Part shown: positions 1 through 10,274 of the stretch, piece by piece
How positions within the stretch are numbered: position 1 is the stretch's first letter
How the letters are laid out: every line of letters starts with the position of its first letter
Notes under the pieces: model-generated
What the model saw: only the letters and a program-made list of their open reading frames with translations
Database searches by the model: none
Told to the model about the DNA's origin: nothing
Position numbers and translations under genes: made by a program
NCBI GenBank assembly: GCA_028671895.1
Contig: CM053799.1
Span: forward strand, 52,267,455 to 52,331,454
Reading direction: 5' to 3'
From: Oenanthe sinensis
Lineage: Eukaryota > Streptophyta > Magnoliopsida > Apiales > Apiaceae
DNA: 64,000 nt

Positions 1-213
1 GTTTATCTCACCAGAGTTTATTTTAACAGAGTTTATTTTCTGTAGTTTATTCTCAAATCTAAGAGTTTTTTGTGCATCTTTATCATGTAATCCAACTATC
101 TTCCCTTCATCAAAGTAGACATTAATTGATTCCATGACTGTTCTTATTCTTAAGTTGAATACTTTGAATGCTCTTGAAGAGGTTTTAGAAGTTATTGCAT
201 AACCAACAAAAAT

Positions 214-1044
214 TCATTCATCTGCTTTAAGTTCAAACTTCTTCAAATGTTCAGGATGTGTTTTGAGAATAAAACACTTGCTTCCAAAGATGTGAAAGTA
301 CTTGACATTTGGCTTTCTTCCCTTCAAAGATTCATATGGAGTCATTCCATGTTTATTTATTAAAGAACAATTCTGAGTAATTCCTGTAGTGTTCACAGCT
401 TCTGCCCAAAAGTAAGTAGGTAGTTTTGCTCCTTCTAGCATTATTCTGGTAGCTTCTATTTAAGTTCTATTCTTTCTTTCAACTACACCATTTTGTTGAG
501 GTGTGCCAGGTGCTGCGAATTTTTAAATAATACCTTTTGTTGAGCAAAATTCCTCCATTGCAGAGTTCTTAAACTCTGTTCTATTGTCACTCCTTAGATT
601 CTTTACCTTGTGAGTTGATCCATTCTCAATCATTGCAATATGATCAAAAATTATTTATGTAGTTTCATCCTTCTTATACAAAAAATACACCCAGGTAAAT
701 CTAGTGTAATCATCAACTATCACCAGAGTATATCTCTTCTTTCCAATGGACATAATGTTTACAAGACCAAATAGATCAAGATGCAATAGATGAAAAGGTT
801 GATCAATTGAATTTTCAGTTTTGCTCTTGAAAGATGTCTTCTTTTGTTTGACCTTTTGACATGAATCACAGAGTCCATCAAGATGAAATTGAACTTTTGG
901 AAGTTCTCTTACTAGGTCCTTTTTCACCAAATCATTAATGTTTCCAAAGTTCAAGTGACACAACTTTTTGTGCCAATTCCAGCTTTCCAAAGATGATGTC
1001 TTTCCAAGTAAACAAGTTAAGGGACCATCAGAATTAACATCCAA
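214..1044 (-). pseudogene. Copia GAG_pre-integrase and integrase fragments
   Basis: The minus-strand frame 1044-655 holds the HH-CC zinc-binding pre-integrase module (WHKKLCHLNFG ... LCDSCQKVKQ). The start of the integrase core follows (LLHLDLFGLVNIMS and VIVDDYTRFTWVYFL), keeping the first catalytic Asp. The middle of the core, 654-442, is broken by stops. Frame 441-214 carries the YFWAEAVNTTG and YFHIFGSKCF motifs of the integrase C-terminal side. It is non-functional because of frame breaks. From 60 down to 1 the linker codes KINS-type repeats (see Findings). Confidence 0.8.
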
Positions 1045-1282
1045 GCTAGCTTCAAATAAATTGTTATGTCTGTGGCCAATAAGAACTACTTTCCCATTCT
1101 TCTACCAATGCCAAGTTGTTCAACAGAGTTAAAAATCTGTCATAGATATCTGTGAGAGACTCATTCTGTTTAGCCTCAAAATATTCATACTCTTATATAA
1201 GTACAGATCTCCTATTTTTCTTGATTTCCCTGGTTCCTTGACACTGAACCTCTAGTGCATCCCAGATCCCTTTTGTTGTCTT

Positions 1283-1651
1283 TCATGCTATTACCATGTT
1301 GGACATAACAGAGTCAAGACTGTTATGCAATATGTTTCTTATCTTGGCATCTTTTAGGACTTCTTGTTTTTCCTCATTAGTCCATTCTTTCTTGTCCTTT
1401 AATGTATAATGTTCAGGAACTTGTCTTCCTTCTACTATAGTTGCAGGCACCAGTTTTGTTGGAAGATACTGGCATTCATTGATCCTGTCCAAATAGTCAG
1501 GGTCTGTTGCTTCCAAGAACATTAAAATCTTTACCCTCCATGTAAGGTATTCAGCCTTCTTCAATATTGGGATCCTGATGCTTTCATACTTGTTACCAGA
1601 CATGATTATTTGATCTTTTGAGTTATATTTAACTGCCTGCTCTAATACCAA
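1283..1651 (-). pseudogene. Copia Gag N-terminal fragment
   Basis: A 122-codon frame on the minus strand has the plant copia Gag N-terminal look: a tryptophan-containing WRVKILMFLEATDP stretch, then KKEWTNEEKQEVLKDAKIRN and a helical tail. This matches the domain in which Gag begins with a short strand followed by 'W..M...L'. The frame begins just inside the PBS. The conserved downstream part continues only as a short remnant in 1045-1282, after which the sequence jumps to pre-integrase. No zinc knuckle remains. Confidence 0.7.
1636..1650 (-). other. Primer-binding site (initiator tRNA-Met type)
   Basis: The minus strand reads TGGTATTAGAGCAGG two bases after the LTR end. This resembles the TGGTATCAGAGC site of plant copia elements that prime with initiator tRNA-Met. 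One base differs from the version at 11711 in element A. Confidence 0.7.
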
Positions 1652-1652
1652 T

Positions 1653-2193
1653 TGTTACCCAGATAATCAAGCTATTACAGAAGGGGGTTTGAATGTAATT
1701 ATACCAGTAAATCGAGTATGAACACTAGTATGTAAAAGATGAACATTGTTTTGTATTAAAGATAATAAATAAGTTACAAAACTCTCTTAAGAAGTTCTTT
1801 GTTCTCAAGAGCTGCTAGGTTATATATTATTACTTTAATGAATTCTCTTACTAATTATAACCTATCTCTGTGTTTATATAGACATAGTTACAATTCAATT
1901 AAAAAACAGATTATGATAAGAATAGCTTTAACAAGGTAAATTTGACTTGCACTCGAATTCCTTCTTCACTATCCAAATCAGACTCTGATTTATTTGTTTC
2001 CTTTTCTGGTAAACTCTGAAGCTAAACTCTGTCAGTTGATAATCTCTGATAGAGCATTCTCTGTTAGAGTAAACTCTGATTGAGTATTCTCTGATAGAGT
2101 AAACTCTGACCGACAGTTTCCTCAAACTTTAATGACGTCAGCATAAACTCTGTTTGGTTATCCTCTGAAAACATCAGTATTTATTTCCTAACA
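1653..2193 (-). repeat. 5' LTR of the minus-strand copia element
   Basis: On the minus strand it starts TGTTAGGAAATAAATACTG at 2193 and ends GGGTAACA at 1653, directly next to a primer-binding site. It is about 541 bp with TG...CA ends. A CAAACCCCCTTCT tract lies close to the 3' end, as in other LTRs in this window. Bases 2010-2155 hold an array of AAACTCTG and ATAGAG-type short repeats, read as AAACTCTG on plus. The partner LTR lies outside the window. Confidence 0.75.
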
Positions 2194-2223
2194 TATTCTA
2201 AGTCAGAATTCTCACAAATGAAG

Positions 2224-3060
2224 TGATCAACAGATATTGGAGTCGATGGATAAATACACTACTCAATGATTAAAGGCTATCAACGGATAAAGGCTATCAA
2301 CGGATAAAGGACCATCAATGGATAAGGAGTCGATGGATAATCTAACTATCCATTGATATATCAGTTGATCAATGGATATCCTATCCATCAATGGATAAGC
2401 AAAGGAGAATCAACTGATAAGCTTAACAACATTTATCAGTTGATTAAGGTTTCCCAATTTAGTTAAAGACAAAAGAAATGGGAACTTTGCAGAAACTGAA
2501 TCAATGGAAGACAGTCATGTCAGGATTGTGAAGACTTTCAAGGCAACACAGTCTTCACGGAATTGATCAAGACAAAAATATTTCTAGAACTAGACATAGT
2601 CTAATGAAGACTGTGAAAGTAACTAATTTTTATTTTCATATAAACATTGTAAAGTATATTTTATAATGTTATCCGTCGATAGGAAATAGAAGTAGAAGAA
2701 AACTACTATATAGTGGTTAGTAGTCTATTATAGCAAAGTGTGAAAAGTGTGAGTGAAAAACATTGTAGTTCAAAAAGAAACAGTTTGTAAACAGCTTGGT
2801 AATTTTACCAAGATTATTTGAAAGCAAAAACATACTAGTCGAAAAACTAATCCACTAGTAATTTTTAATATTGTTAGTCTTGTTTTCAATATTATAAGAA
2901 TTGCATTCTTAGTTCAATTAGTTCTATCTTAACCATACACTTCCAAATACACTAAAATCTTGAACAAACTTAAATCCGCAAGAATTTGAATTACTTCTTA
3001 AGTTTGTATTCAACCCCCCCCCCCCTTCTCCAAACTTCTTGTACTCAAGGGAAAATAACA
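2224..3060 (+). repeat. LTR-like segment (copia/Sirevirus style), probably solo or truncated
   Basis: The segment starts TGATCAACAGATATTGG and ends near AAAATAACA. A CAACCCCCCCCCCCTTCT tract lies about 45 bp from the end, the same position it has in the LTRs of element A. Bases 2265-2455 hold many direct and inverted copies of ATCAACGGATAA / TTATCCATTGAT. No target-site duplication and no PBS follow: base 3061 runs straight into copia element B coding sequence. Boundaries are therefore approximate, and either a solo LTR or a recombination junction is possible. Confidence 0.45.
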
Positions 3061-4396
3061 GAAACATATGGACAAGACACCTTATGAATTATGGAAAGGC
3101 AAAAGACTAGTTTAAAGTATCTTCGTGTGTGGGGTTGCCTTGCAAAGGTACTTGTCCCTGAACACAAGATAAAGAAACTGGGGCCGAAAATTATTGATTG
3201 CATCTTTCTGGGCTATATTGAAACCACTACCGCTATAAGATTTTTAGTGTTAAAATATAACATAGATGGTATCATGGAAAACACTATAGTTGAGTTTCGT
3301 GATGCAACATTCTTTGAGAATGTGTTCCCTATGAAGACTGGTATACCTCAGGGTATTTCTGATGATGATCTCACTCGCACATCGAGTTCCATTCCTGATT
3401 ATGTGGAAAGAATGTCAAATGTGGGGGCGGATCCTGATAGTAGCTCTACTCCTAATGAAGTAGAGGAACCTAGAAGGAGTAAGCGTGCAAAGGTGGTCAA
3501 GGACTTTGGAAGTGATTTTGTCACTTACAATGTCGAGGACGACCTTTAACTTTTCGACAGGCCATGGATTCTGCGGAGTCAAGGCACTGGAAAGGCGTTG
3601 TAAAGAGTGGGATCGACTCTATTATTTCTAATAGAATATGGGAGTTAGTTGATCTCCCTCCTGGGTGTACTACTATAGGATGTAAGTGGATCTTCAAAAG
3701 AAAAATGAACTCGGATGGGTTAGTAGATAAGTATAAGGCTAGGCTGGTAGCTAAGGGTTTTAGGTAAATGGAAGGCATTGACTATTTTGATACATACTCT
3801 CCTGTTGCAAGAATGACAATAATTTGAATGCTTATAGCATTGGCTTCCGTACATGGTCTTATCATCCATCATATGGATGTAAAGACAACTTTTCTTCATG
3901 GTGATCTTGAAAAAGAGATTTATATGGATCATCCTGAGGGATTTTTTGTTTCTAGCAACGGGATGAAAGTTTATAAATTAGTCAAATCTAATCATGGCTT
4001 GAAACAAGCTCCTAGAGACTGGCACAAAAAGTTTGATGAGACTGTTTTGACTTCGAATTTTTTGGTTAATGAAACTAACAAGTGTGTCTACTATAAAGTT
4101 AAAGGAAATGAAAAAGTAATATTGTGTCTGTATGTGGATATACTGTTGTTTGAAACAAATATTGAGATTATTAACGAGATAAAAATTTTCTTGAAAAGGC
4201 ACTTTGAAATGAAGGATATGGGTGAGGCTAACGTGATTCTTGGTATCAAGCTGACTTAGTCAGCTGATGGAATAACCTTGTCACAATCTCATTATATAGA
4301 GAAATTTATACTTGAGAAGTATGGTTATTCAAATTGTAGAATCGCAAGCACAACATATGATTCAAAAGTTGCGCTTTTCAAGAATAAGTCAGGAGT
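3061..4396 (+). mobile_element. Copia element B, first part (integrase end to RT), interrupted by the CACTA insertion
   Basis: Plus-strand copia pol sequence begins abruptly at about 3070 (MDKTPYELWKGK). It runs through the integrase C-terminal side and the RT palm, stopping at the CACTA insertion after 4396. The rest of the element resumes at 21006. Everything 5' of the integrase end (LTR, gag, protease, integrase core) is missing. Frames break at about 3105, 3549, 3767, 3825 and 4259. The RT active-site box reads YVDI in place of YVDD. It is an old, inactive element. Confidence 0.85.
3091..4259 (+). pseudogene. Copia integrase C-terminus and reverse transcriptase, degenerate
   Basis: Frame 3091-3549 carries LKYLRVWGCLAKVLVP of the integrase tail and a charged linker ending in EPRRSKRAK. 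Frame 3564-3767 carries GCKWIFKRKMNSDG and YKARLVAKGFR, the start of RVT_2. Frame 3828-4259 carries MDVKTTFLHGDLEKEIYM, HGLKQAPRDWHKKFDE and LCLYVDILLF. The catalytic YVDD has lost its second Asp (YVDI). A TAA/TAG or shift ends each frame. Assignment to copia RT is secure; function is lost. Confidence 0.85.
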
Positions 4397-4430
4397 CACT
4401 ACACCATAGATTGCTTATAGCAACCACATG
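4397..4430 (+). repeat. CACTA left terminal inverted repeat
   Basis: The first 18 bases match the inverted complement of 20988-21005 perfectly. The next 10-12 match with two or three differences. It is flanked on the left by AGT. Confidence 0.95.
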
Positions 4431-4639
4431 TTAAAAAATTTCTTTAAAAACGTTGCTATTGCTTGGGCAATTTTGATAAAATTAGATATATTGCAACTAC
4501 TTAAAAAAACTATTACAATAGAATTGAAGTAATTAGAAAAAGTTTAAAATCTAGAATCTATGGCAATGGTTTTATATGGAGTTGCTATAGACTGCAATAT
4601 GGGCCTAAAAATATTGGCGTGCTTGTAATAAAATGATTT

Positions 4640-5511
4640 GGGCGGGCTATGAAAAAATTAAATAAGGGGGGGGATTCGCAAGATAAGAAAATAACATATC
4701 TCAGACACAAACAAGGAAAAAGTAAGGAGAAATCTCAAAGAAGTACTGATTACTTCAAACACTCTCAAAATTGCAAGGCTAAGACACAAACACTCTCTAA
4801 CCTATCTCACAAACATTCTCAAATCTCAAAGAAGTCGTAGAAAGCTCGAAGAAGGTAAGTCTGTTATTCATTGTTCTTAATTAGGGTTCTTATTTATTTG
4901 TTAGTTAGGGTTCTTGTTTGTTAGTTAAGGTATATATATGTTCTTAATTTGAGCATTATGTGTTAATTAGGGTTTTTATTTGAGCATTATTGTACTAATT
5001 TTGAATAGCACTGATTTTAATTTGGGCATTATTTGAGCATTATGTGTTCAACTTGGGGTTTTTAAAGAGTACTGATTTTAATTTGGGGGTTTTAATTGGG
5101 TTTATATTTATAGTACTAATTTTAATTTGAGGTTTTTTTTATTTGGGTGTTTGTTTTATGTTTGTATGTATTTGAATTTGGGGTTTTCTAGTGTTTGTAC
5201 TATTTTAACACGTTTGTATATACTGGCATTGCTTGCGATATAGTTATGTTTCTGTAAGTATAAATTGATGCTCTGCATTTTGATCTAGACAATGTATGAC
5301 CTGTTGATTGGATTTACAATGTATAAGTTTATAATGTTGCTTGTTTTTATAGCAGATTACTTGTTTAAAGTCGAGTCATTTTCGCTCCTTACAGAAAATT
5401 GTATAAAAAAATTGTCTTCATATGCCTGACCTCTTCTAATCTGCTATATTTGTATAAGTCGGTCTTCATATTTTCTTTGTTGTTTATATGTGATTTTGTG
5501 TAGAAAATAGT
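4640..5511 (+). other. CACTA 5' leader, no convincing coding sequence
   Basis: Purine- and AC-rich stretch (4670-4840) that happens to stay open for 63 codons, then AT-rich sequence with repeated TTAGGGTT and TTTAATTTGGG phrases. A GT at 4855 (GAAGGTAAGT) is a good splice donor, so this looks like a 5' untranslated exon plus intron ahead of the transposase exon. No domain is recognised. Confidence 0.4.
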
Positions 5512-6219
5512 GTGAAGTGGATTTCAAAGATGAACTGGGTTTTACTTCCTGTATTCACTGAAGAATATAGTAATAGGGCGAAACAATTTGTTGTGAATGC
5601 ATTTGCACATTTCGCCGTAGGAAGTGCAATAAAATGCCCGTGTAAAGTCTGTGCTAATCGTTTTTGGCACTTAAGAGATGATGTGTTTGAACATCTCATA
5701 AGTAAGGGTCCGTATCCATCACTTGCTGATTGGATTTATGAAATTTCAACTCCTAAGTATCGAAAAAAAACTAGTCATAAGGATTGTGATAGGGGGTTTG
5801 GATTAGGTTCTGATTTTGATGAGATGATTGATAATACGCACAGAAATAATTATGAAAAAAATGGAATGAATAGTGAAACAAAAGCATTTTATTAGCGTGT
5901 GGTGGAGGGGAAACAACCTTTATATCCGGGGTCTGAAAAATTTACTAGTTTAGGTTTTATAGTAAAGCTTTACGGATTAAAGTGCATACATGGATTCACC
6001 GAATCTGCCTTTAGTGGTATGCTACAGTTGATCAAGGAAGCCTTCCCTAATGTAAATTTGCCTCTGTCTTTCAACGTAGCAAAAAATATGATTAGGGAGT
6101 TAGGTCTTGATTATGAAAAGATACATGCATGTCCAAATGACTCCATGTTATATTGGGCTGAAAATAAAAATGAAAATGACTGCAACGTTTGTGGAGTTTC
6201 AAGATGGAAAGAGTCATAA
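5512..6219 (+). pseudogene. TNP2-type CACTA transposase, N-terminal part only
   Basis: Frame 5512-5895 holds the transposase-associated domain: a C-P-C-x2-C-x-N motif followed by HLISKGPYPSLADWIYEIS, a putative zinc-binding module. One TAG (5893-5895) separates it from frame 5899-6219, which reads on in the same register with KQPLYPGSEKF, KIHACPNDSMLYW and CNVCGVSRW. These are the hallmarks of the TNP2 N-terminal region. Full-length TNP2 proteins continue for several hundred more residues with the DDE-type catalytic core. Here the frame ends two codons after SRWK and no core follows before the next gene at 6468. The protein cannot catalyse transposition, so the element would have depended on a partner in trans. 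Confidence 0.88.
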
Positions 6220-6467
6220 ATTGTTGCCCCTAATTCTATTGAAATTCTTAGTATTTGTAGTATGGAATTAAATTCACTGATGATTTTAATATAATTAATG
6301 AATTCTAGTTTCCCTATTTCTTTTAATGTCAATTTTTTAATTTCCACCATACTTGGTAGTAATTTTAGTTTTACTTGTTGATCGATATTTATCGTGTTTA
6401 TTGGGTATTCTATTGTGTTAGGTGAACTAATGGACTAACCAGTTATTTGTTTCCTTTTAATTTCAGG
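6220..6467 (+). other. Junction between the truncated TNP2 and the TNPA-like gene
   Basis: AT-rich sequence of about 250 bp where the transposase core should be. It ends with a plausible splice acceptor (TTAATTTCAG) two bases before the ATG of the next gene. This is consistent with an internal deletion followed by the 5' UTR of TNPA. No coding signal seen. Confidence 0.5.
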
Positions 6468-7355
6468 ATGGAAGACGACATAGTTTTTTTTATTAGGTTA
6501 TATCATAAGGGACAGTTCCTCAAAACCAAATATCACCAAGGAACATGTATTAAAATTCATATTGTTATGGAGGCTGACAAATTCTCCTACTCTGTGATTA
6601 TGGAATATGTCAAAGACAAGGCTGGATACACTGAAATAGGGGGGGTTTATGTAAAGAAACAAGGAGGTGGCTGGAGACTACTGAAAGGTGATGCTGATGT
6701 CTGTGATATTGTTAAAGGGTTAAAAGAAGGTTATATGTTAGACCTTTATATTGACACAGTTGTTGACAAGGCGATAGAGCCAGCGAAGCAGATGCAGCCT
6801 CATGTAATCATAAGGCCAAGGACAAGTTTTTTTTAAGGTAAACCATAACACATAGTCTAATATTATTTGCACAACATTATTTGCACATGTCCTTATATTT
6901 TCGCAACATTATTTGCATATGTCCTCATATTTTCATAATATTATTGTAGGTGAGGATCTTCAAGTGAAACAGAAGTACGTCACAATACAAACTCTTCAGC
7001 AGGAACAAATGGATAAGAAGAAAACAAATAATCATGACCAGGAGCTGATTATAGGAGTAGGTGGAGCAGAAATTAGTGGACATGACAAGCATGCATCAAA
7101 AACTAATTAATTTGAAGGGAATCATGCTAAAAGAAAAAAGAAAACATTTGAAGAGGAATTGCCTGAACTTGAAAGGGAGTATGTTTCCGGACATGATAGC
7201 CTTTCAAGTAGCGAAGATGATCAGGAACAGATGCATAAAAAGAAAGCAAATCATCAGGACTTGGACCTAGGAAAGTCAGCAGCAGAAAGGGGTGAACATG
7301 ACAAGCTGGTGTCAAAAAAGACTACCAATTTTGTAAGTGATGAAAGGGTAACTTC

Positions 7356-7386
<31 letters not shown>

Positions 7387-9642
7387 ATTATATCTGTATG
7401 TTTTAGATTATTGAAATGCACTATATTTTTTATCTTATAATTTCCAACTCTACTTTAGGTTAAGATTAACTAATATGAAGATGGTAGAAATAAGAGAATC
7501 CAAGAAAATCTAAAGTGCATTGAGGAACTTAGGTTAAAGCATTTGACATCTAGTCTTGGAACTGGAAATCTCAAAAAAAAAAAGAAAGGAGTTGATGAGA
7601 AATTGTCTGATCCTGAATATGATATTCCAGCTAGTGGAGATGAGCAAGAACCTATTGTCCACAAGGTACATTGTTAAGGAATGAATACATAATACAAAAT
7701 AACTAAGAATCGTAGAAACCATTAATATCCATTAATACAAAATTATTCTCTCTGCTTAAGCCTGTCTCTATACTCTATAGATTTGTGCTCCAATAAATTT
7801 GGCTTACATCTTTTATATATCTATGTGTGAGTATTTAGAGGAAGAAGAAAGTTCAAAAGATGATTGCTGGCAGAGGGCTAAGAACTCATTCAAAAATGGT
7901 AACTGCTATTGTGGGTATAGAGGTATAAATTTAATGTAAAATAGTTCACCAAATTTCAGTTCAATTCTAAGCATTATAAACTATGTCCAAATTTCCTATA
8001 TCTGGAAGTTTAATATTTTGGATTTTATGTTCAAATTTTGGCAAGCTTACTGATGGAGAGATTTTACCACATCCCCCACCACTGCCAACTTCTATCGATC
8101 AATTCAAACAAATCCAAAAGGTTTCTTCTACTGGTGGAATTGGTTCAATGTCATCATACCTTGAAATGCAAAAATGCAAAAAGGCGTAGGAAGTGGCTGA
8201 AAAAGAAGCAATAAATGAGGTGAATGATGAAGCAATTAATGAAATTCCTGACAACACAATTATACTTCCAACAGGTATGCCTTTACACATATATGTAGAG
8301 GAATTATGAATTAGCAATCGTGATTATGTTAACTTATTTATTTTGTGTACTTTTCTGTACTTTAATAGAGGAACCTAAAATTAAAAGGAAGAGAGGACCT
8401 ACGAAGATGAGTACGGTTTACACAAGGAAACTAGATGAAAGACTAACTCTGACCTTGAATCATGAGTTGCAGCCAATGGCTGAGAATCGCAAAATAAGAG
8501 CTGAATTTAGCAGTTTCTTGGGGTCTGTAGCAAGAGAGTGTGTGCCACTTGATTTTGTTAGTTGGCATCAAATTCCTGATGAAGATAAAACTGGGTTGTG
8601 GAAATTTATTCAGGTAAAAAATACTTAATGTGGAACCACCTATACACACACACACACATTATATATATCATTTCTATAGCACTATAACTATATTTATTTT
8701 GTTTTTTTAGACCAATTATATCATTCCTGACGAAGGTAAAGATTGGGTGTTGAAGAGTATTTATGAAATATGGAGATTGTACAAAAGTCGATTCAAGGTA
8801 AGGTATTTATACAAAATATGAAACTGATGAGGAACGGATAAGAAACAGGTCTCAAACAATTCAATTAGAACAATTCAAGACGTTATTGCAGTATTGGGCT
8901 GATGAAGAAGTGTAGATTAAAGCTAAAAAAACTGCTAAAAATCGATAAAAAGTCAAAGACACGCACAATGCAGGTCATACTAGCTTTGCACAGATCCGTA
9001 ATGAAATGGTATGATGAATAGGGATCTGAATAATTATGCATTGTAATAAATTAAATCATTATTGTGAACACTTATCAGTTACTAACATAATTTTCTTTCT
9101 TGTTTCACTCTATTAATTTTATGCTAGAAAAATAAGAAGGTGGCTGATGAATCACCCACCAAGAAAGAATTATATCCTAAAACCCAGAAGTGTCATTAGA
9201 AGAAGGTAACAAATAGTATTTTTATTTATTTGTCCAATTTATTAATTGCATTTGGGATATTTCAATGATATCTCATTCATTTTTAGGCAAATGTTGTTGA
9301 TGGTTCCAATGCTAATGGTTCCGGTGATGATGATACAAACCATGATAAGACCTATGTGGAAGTTGATTTGGCAGCTCATGCCCCAAACTGGCTTGTTGGC
9401 AGAACTGACATAACGAGGAAGACAAAAAAAGCTTTGACAAAAACTGAAAACAAAAAATCTACAGAAATGGAAAAGATACGAGAAGAACTCTCTGCTGAAA
9501 TGGATGAAAAAATGAACTAGAAACTGAAAGCAATTCTAGGAAGAATAGCTGAAGACAATCCCACTTTGAAGATCAGTGTTGAAAAACTTTATGATATTTC
9601 TGTCGAGAATGAAGAGAAGTCAGATGGAGATGCATCTGCTTG
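6468..9642 (+). pseudogene. TNPA-like (plant Ptta/En/Spm accessory transposase) gene, multi-exon, degenerate
   Basis: Exon 1 (from ATG 6468) encodes a small beta-rich domain (FFIRLYHKGQFLKTKYHQG ...) resembling the PB1-like module seen in plant transposase proteins. It ends near GT 6838, but a run of eight T shifts it into TAA. Lysine/glutamate-rich exons follow (6951-7350, about 7460-7663, about 8041-8189). The exon at 8369-8613 has RKRGPTKMSTVYTRKLDERL and FSSFLGSVAREC. The exon from 8711 carries IPDEGKDWVLKSIYEIW, the core of the Transposase_24 (Ptta/En/Spm) family. The 3' exon from about 9289 ends in a coiled-coil-like tail and TGA near 9640. In-frame stops at 8914 and 9520 and a shift near 8800 make it a pseudogene. 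TNPA proteins bind subterminal repeats; that role is family knowledge. Confidence 0.8.
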
Positions 9643-10274
9643 ACCTAGCACCACTTACCGCATATTTACTTAATTTATGTCTAAGCTTTTGGTAAATGTA
9701 ACTAGAATTCTACATTAATGATGTTTTATTTTGCATTTAGTCTTTAGTTATTGAATGATTGGTAAACCGATGTTGTTGGAATTCTTTTGATATTGTCTAT
9801 AGGTCTGTGGTCATGTGTACCAGCCTATGTAATCTTTTGTATTGGTGTATGAAAAACCATGTTAATGGTGGATTTGTTATGAAACAAATAGGTCATGTCA
9901 ATTTGTTTTTATAAAAGCATTGTCATTGCTAGTTAAAATATTACCATTGCCTATCTTTTGTAATACTTTTTCCCCTAAAATAATTACTGGTAAACAATTC
10001 ATTGCCAATGACACCTAAAACATTGCCACTGTAAACATTGTTATTCCCTATCTATTACAATGCTAAACATAAAATAGAGTTTCAAAATAGGTTGCTAGTC
10101 TATTGCAATGATTTTAAATCATTACATTAGGCAGGAAAACATTGTTGTACCTTCTTATTGCAATGACATTAAAGAGTTGCTATACGGTACTAAACTTGTT
10201 GTTATAGGGGTCCATTTACAACCCTACTTAATTTAATGCCCATTTTTGGAAAAAGCATTGCAATAGAGTATATG
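9643..10274 (+). other. CACTA right subterminal repeat region (left of the nested element)
   Basis: Many copies of short words such as CATTGCCA, TATTGCAATG and TTGCTATA in both orientations. The left subterminal region (4410-4620) has the same style. In En/Spm elements such repeats are TNPA binding sites. The region stops at the copia A target site ATATG (10270-10274). Confidence 0.6.

Larger units (their letters stand above)
1..1652 (-). mobile_element. Internal region of a Ty1/copia (Sirevirus-like) element, 5' part, internally deleted and running off the left edge
   Basis: Reading on the minus strand from the PBS near 1650, the order is Gag N-terminus (1651-1283), a short gag remnant, GAG_pre-integrase plus integrase N-terminal part (1044-655), and integrase C-terminal part (441-214) continuing to base 1. 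Protease, the zinc knuckle and much of Gag are absent between about 1283 and 1044, so the element carries an internal deletion. Frames are interrupted, for example at the stop near 213. RT and RNase H would lie left of the window. The 5' LTR is adjacent at 1653-2193. Copia order (integrase before RT) is a known family trait; the Sirevirus-like placement is an inference from LTR style. Confidence 0.85.
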
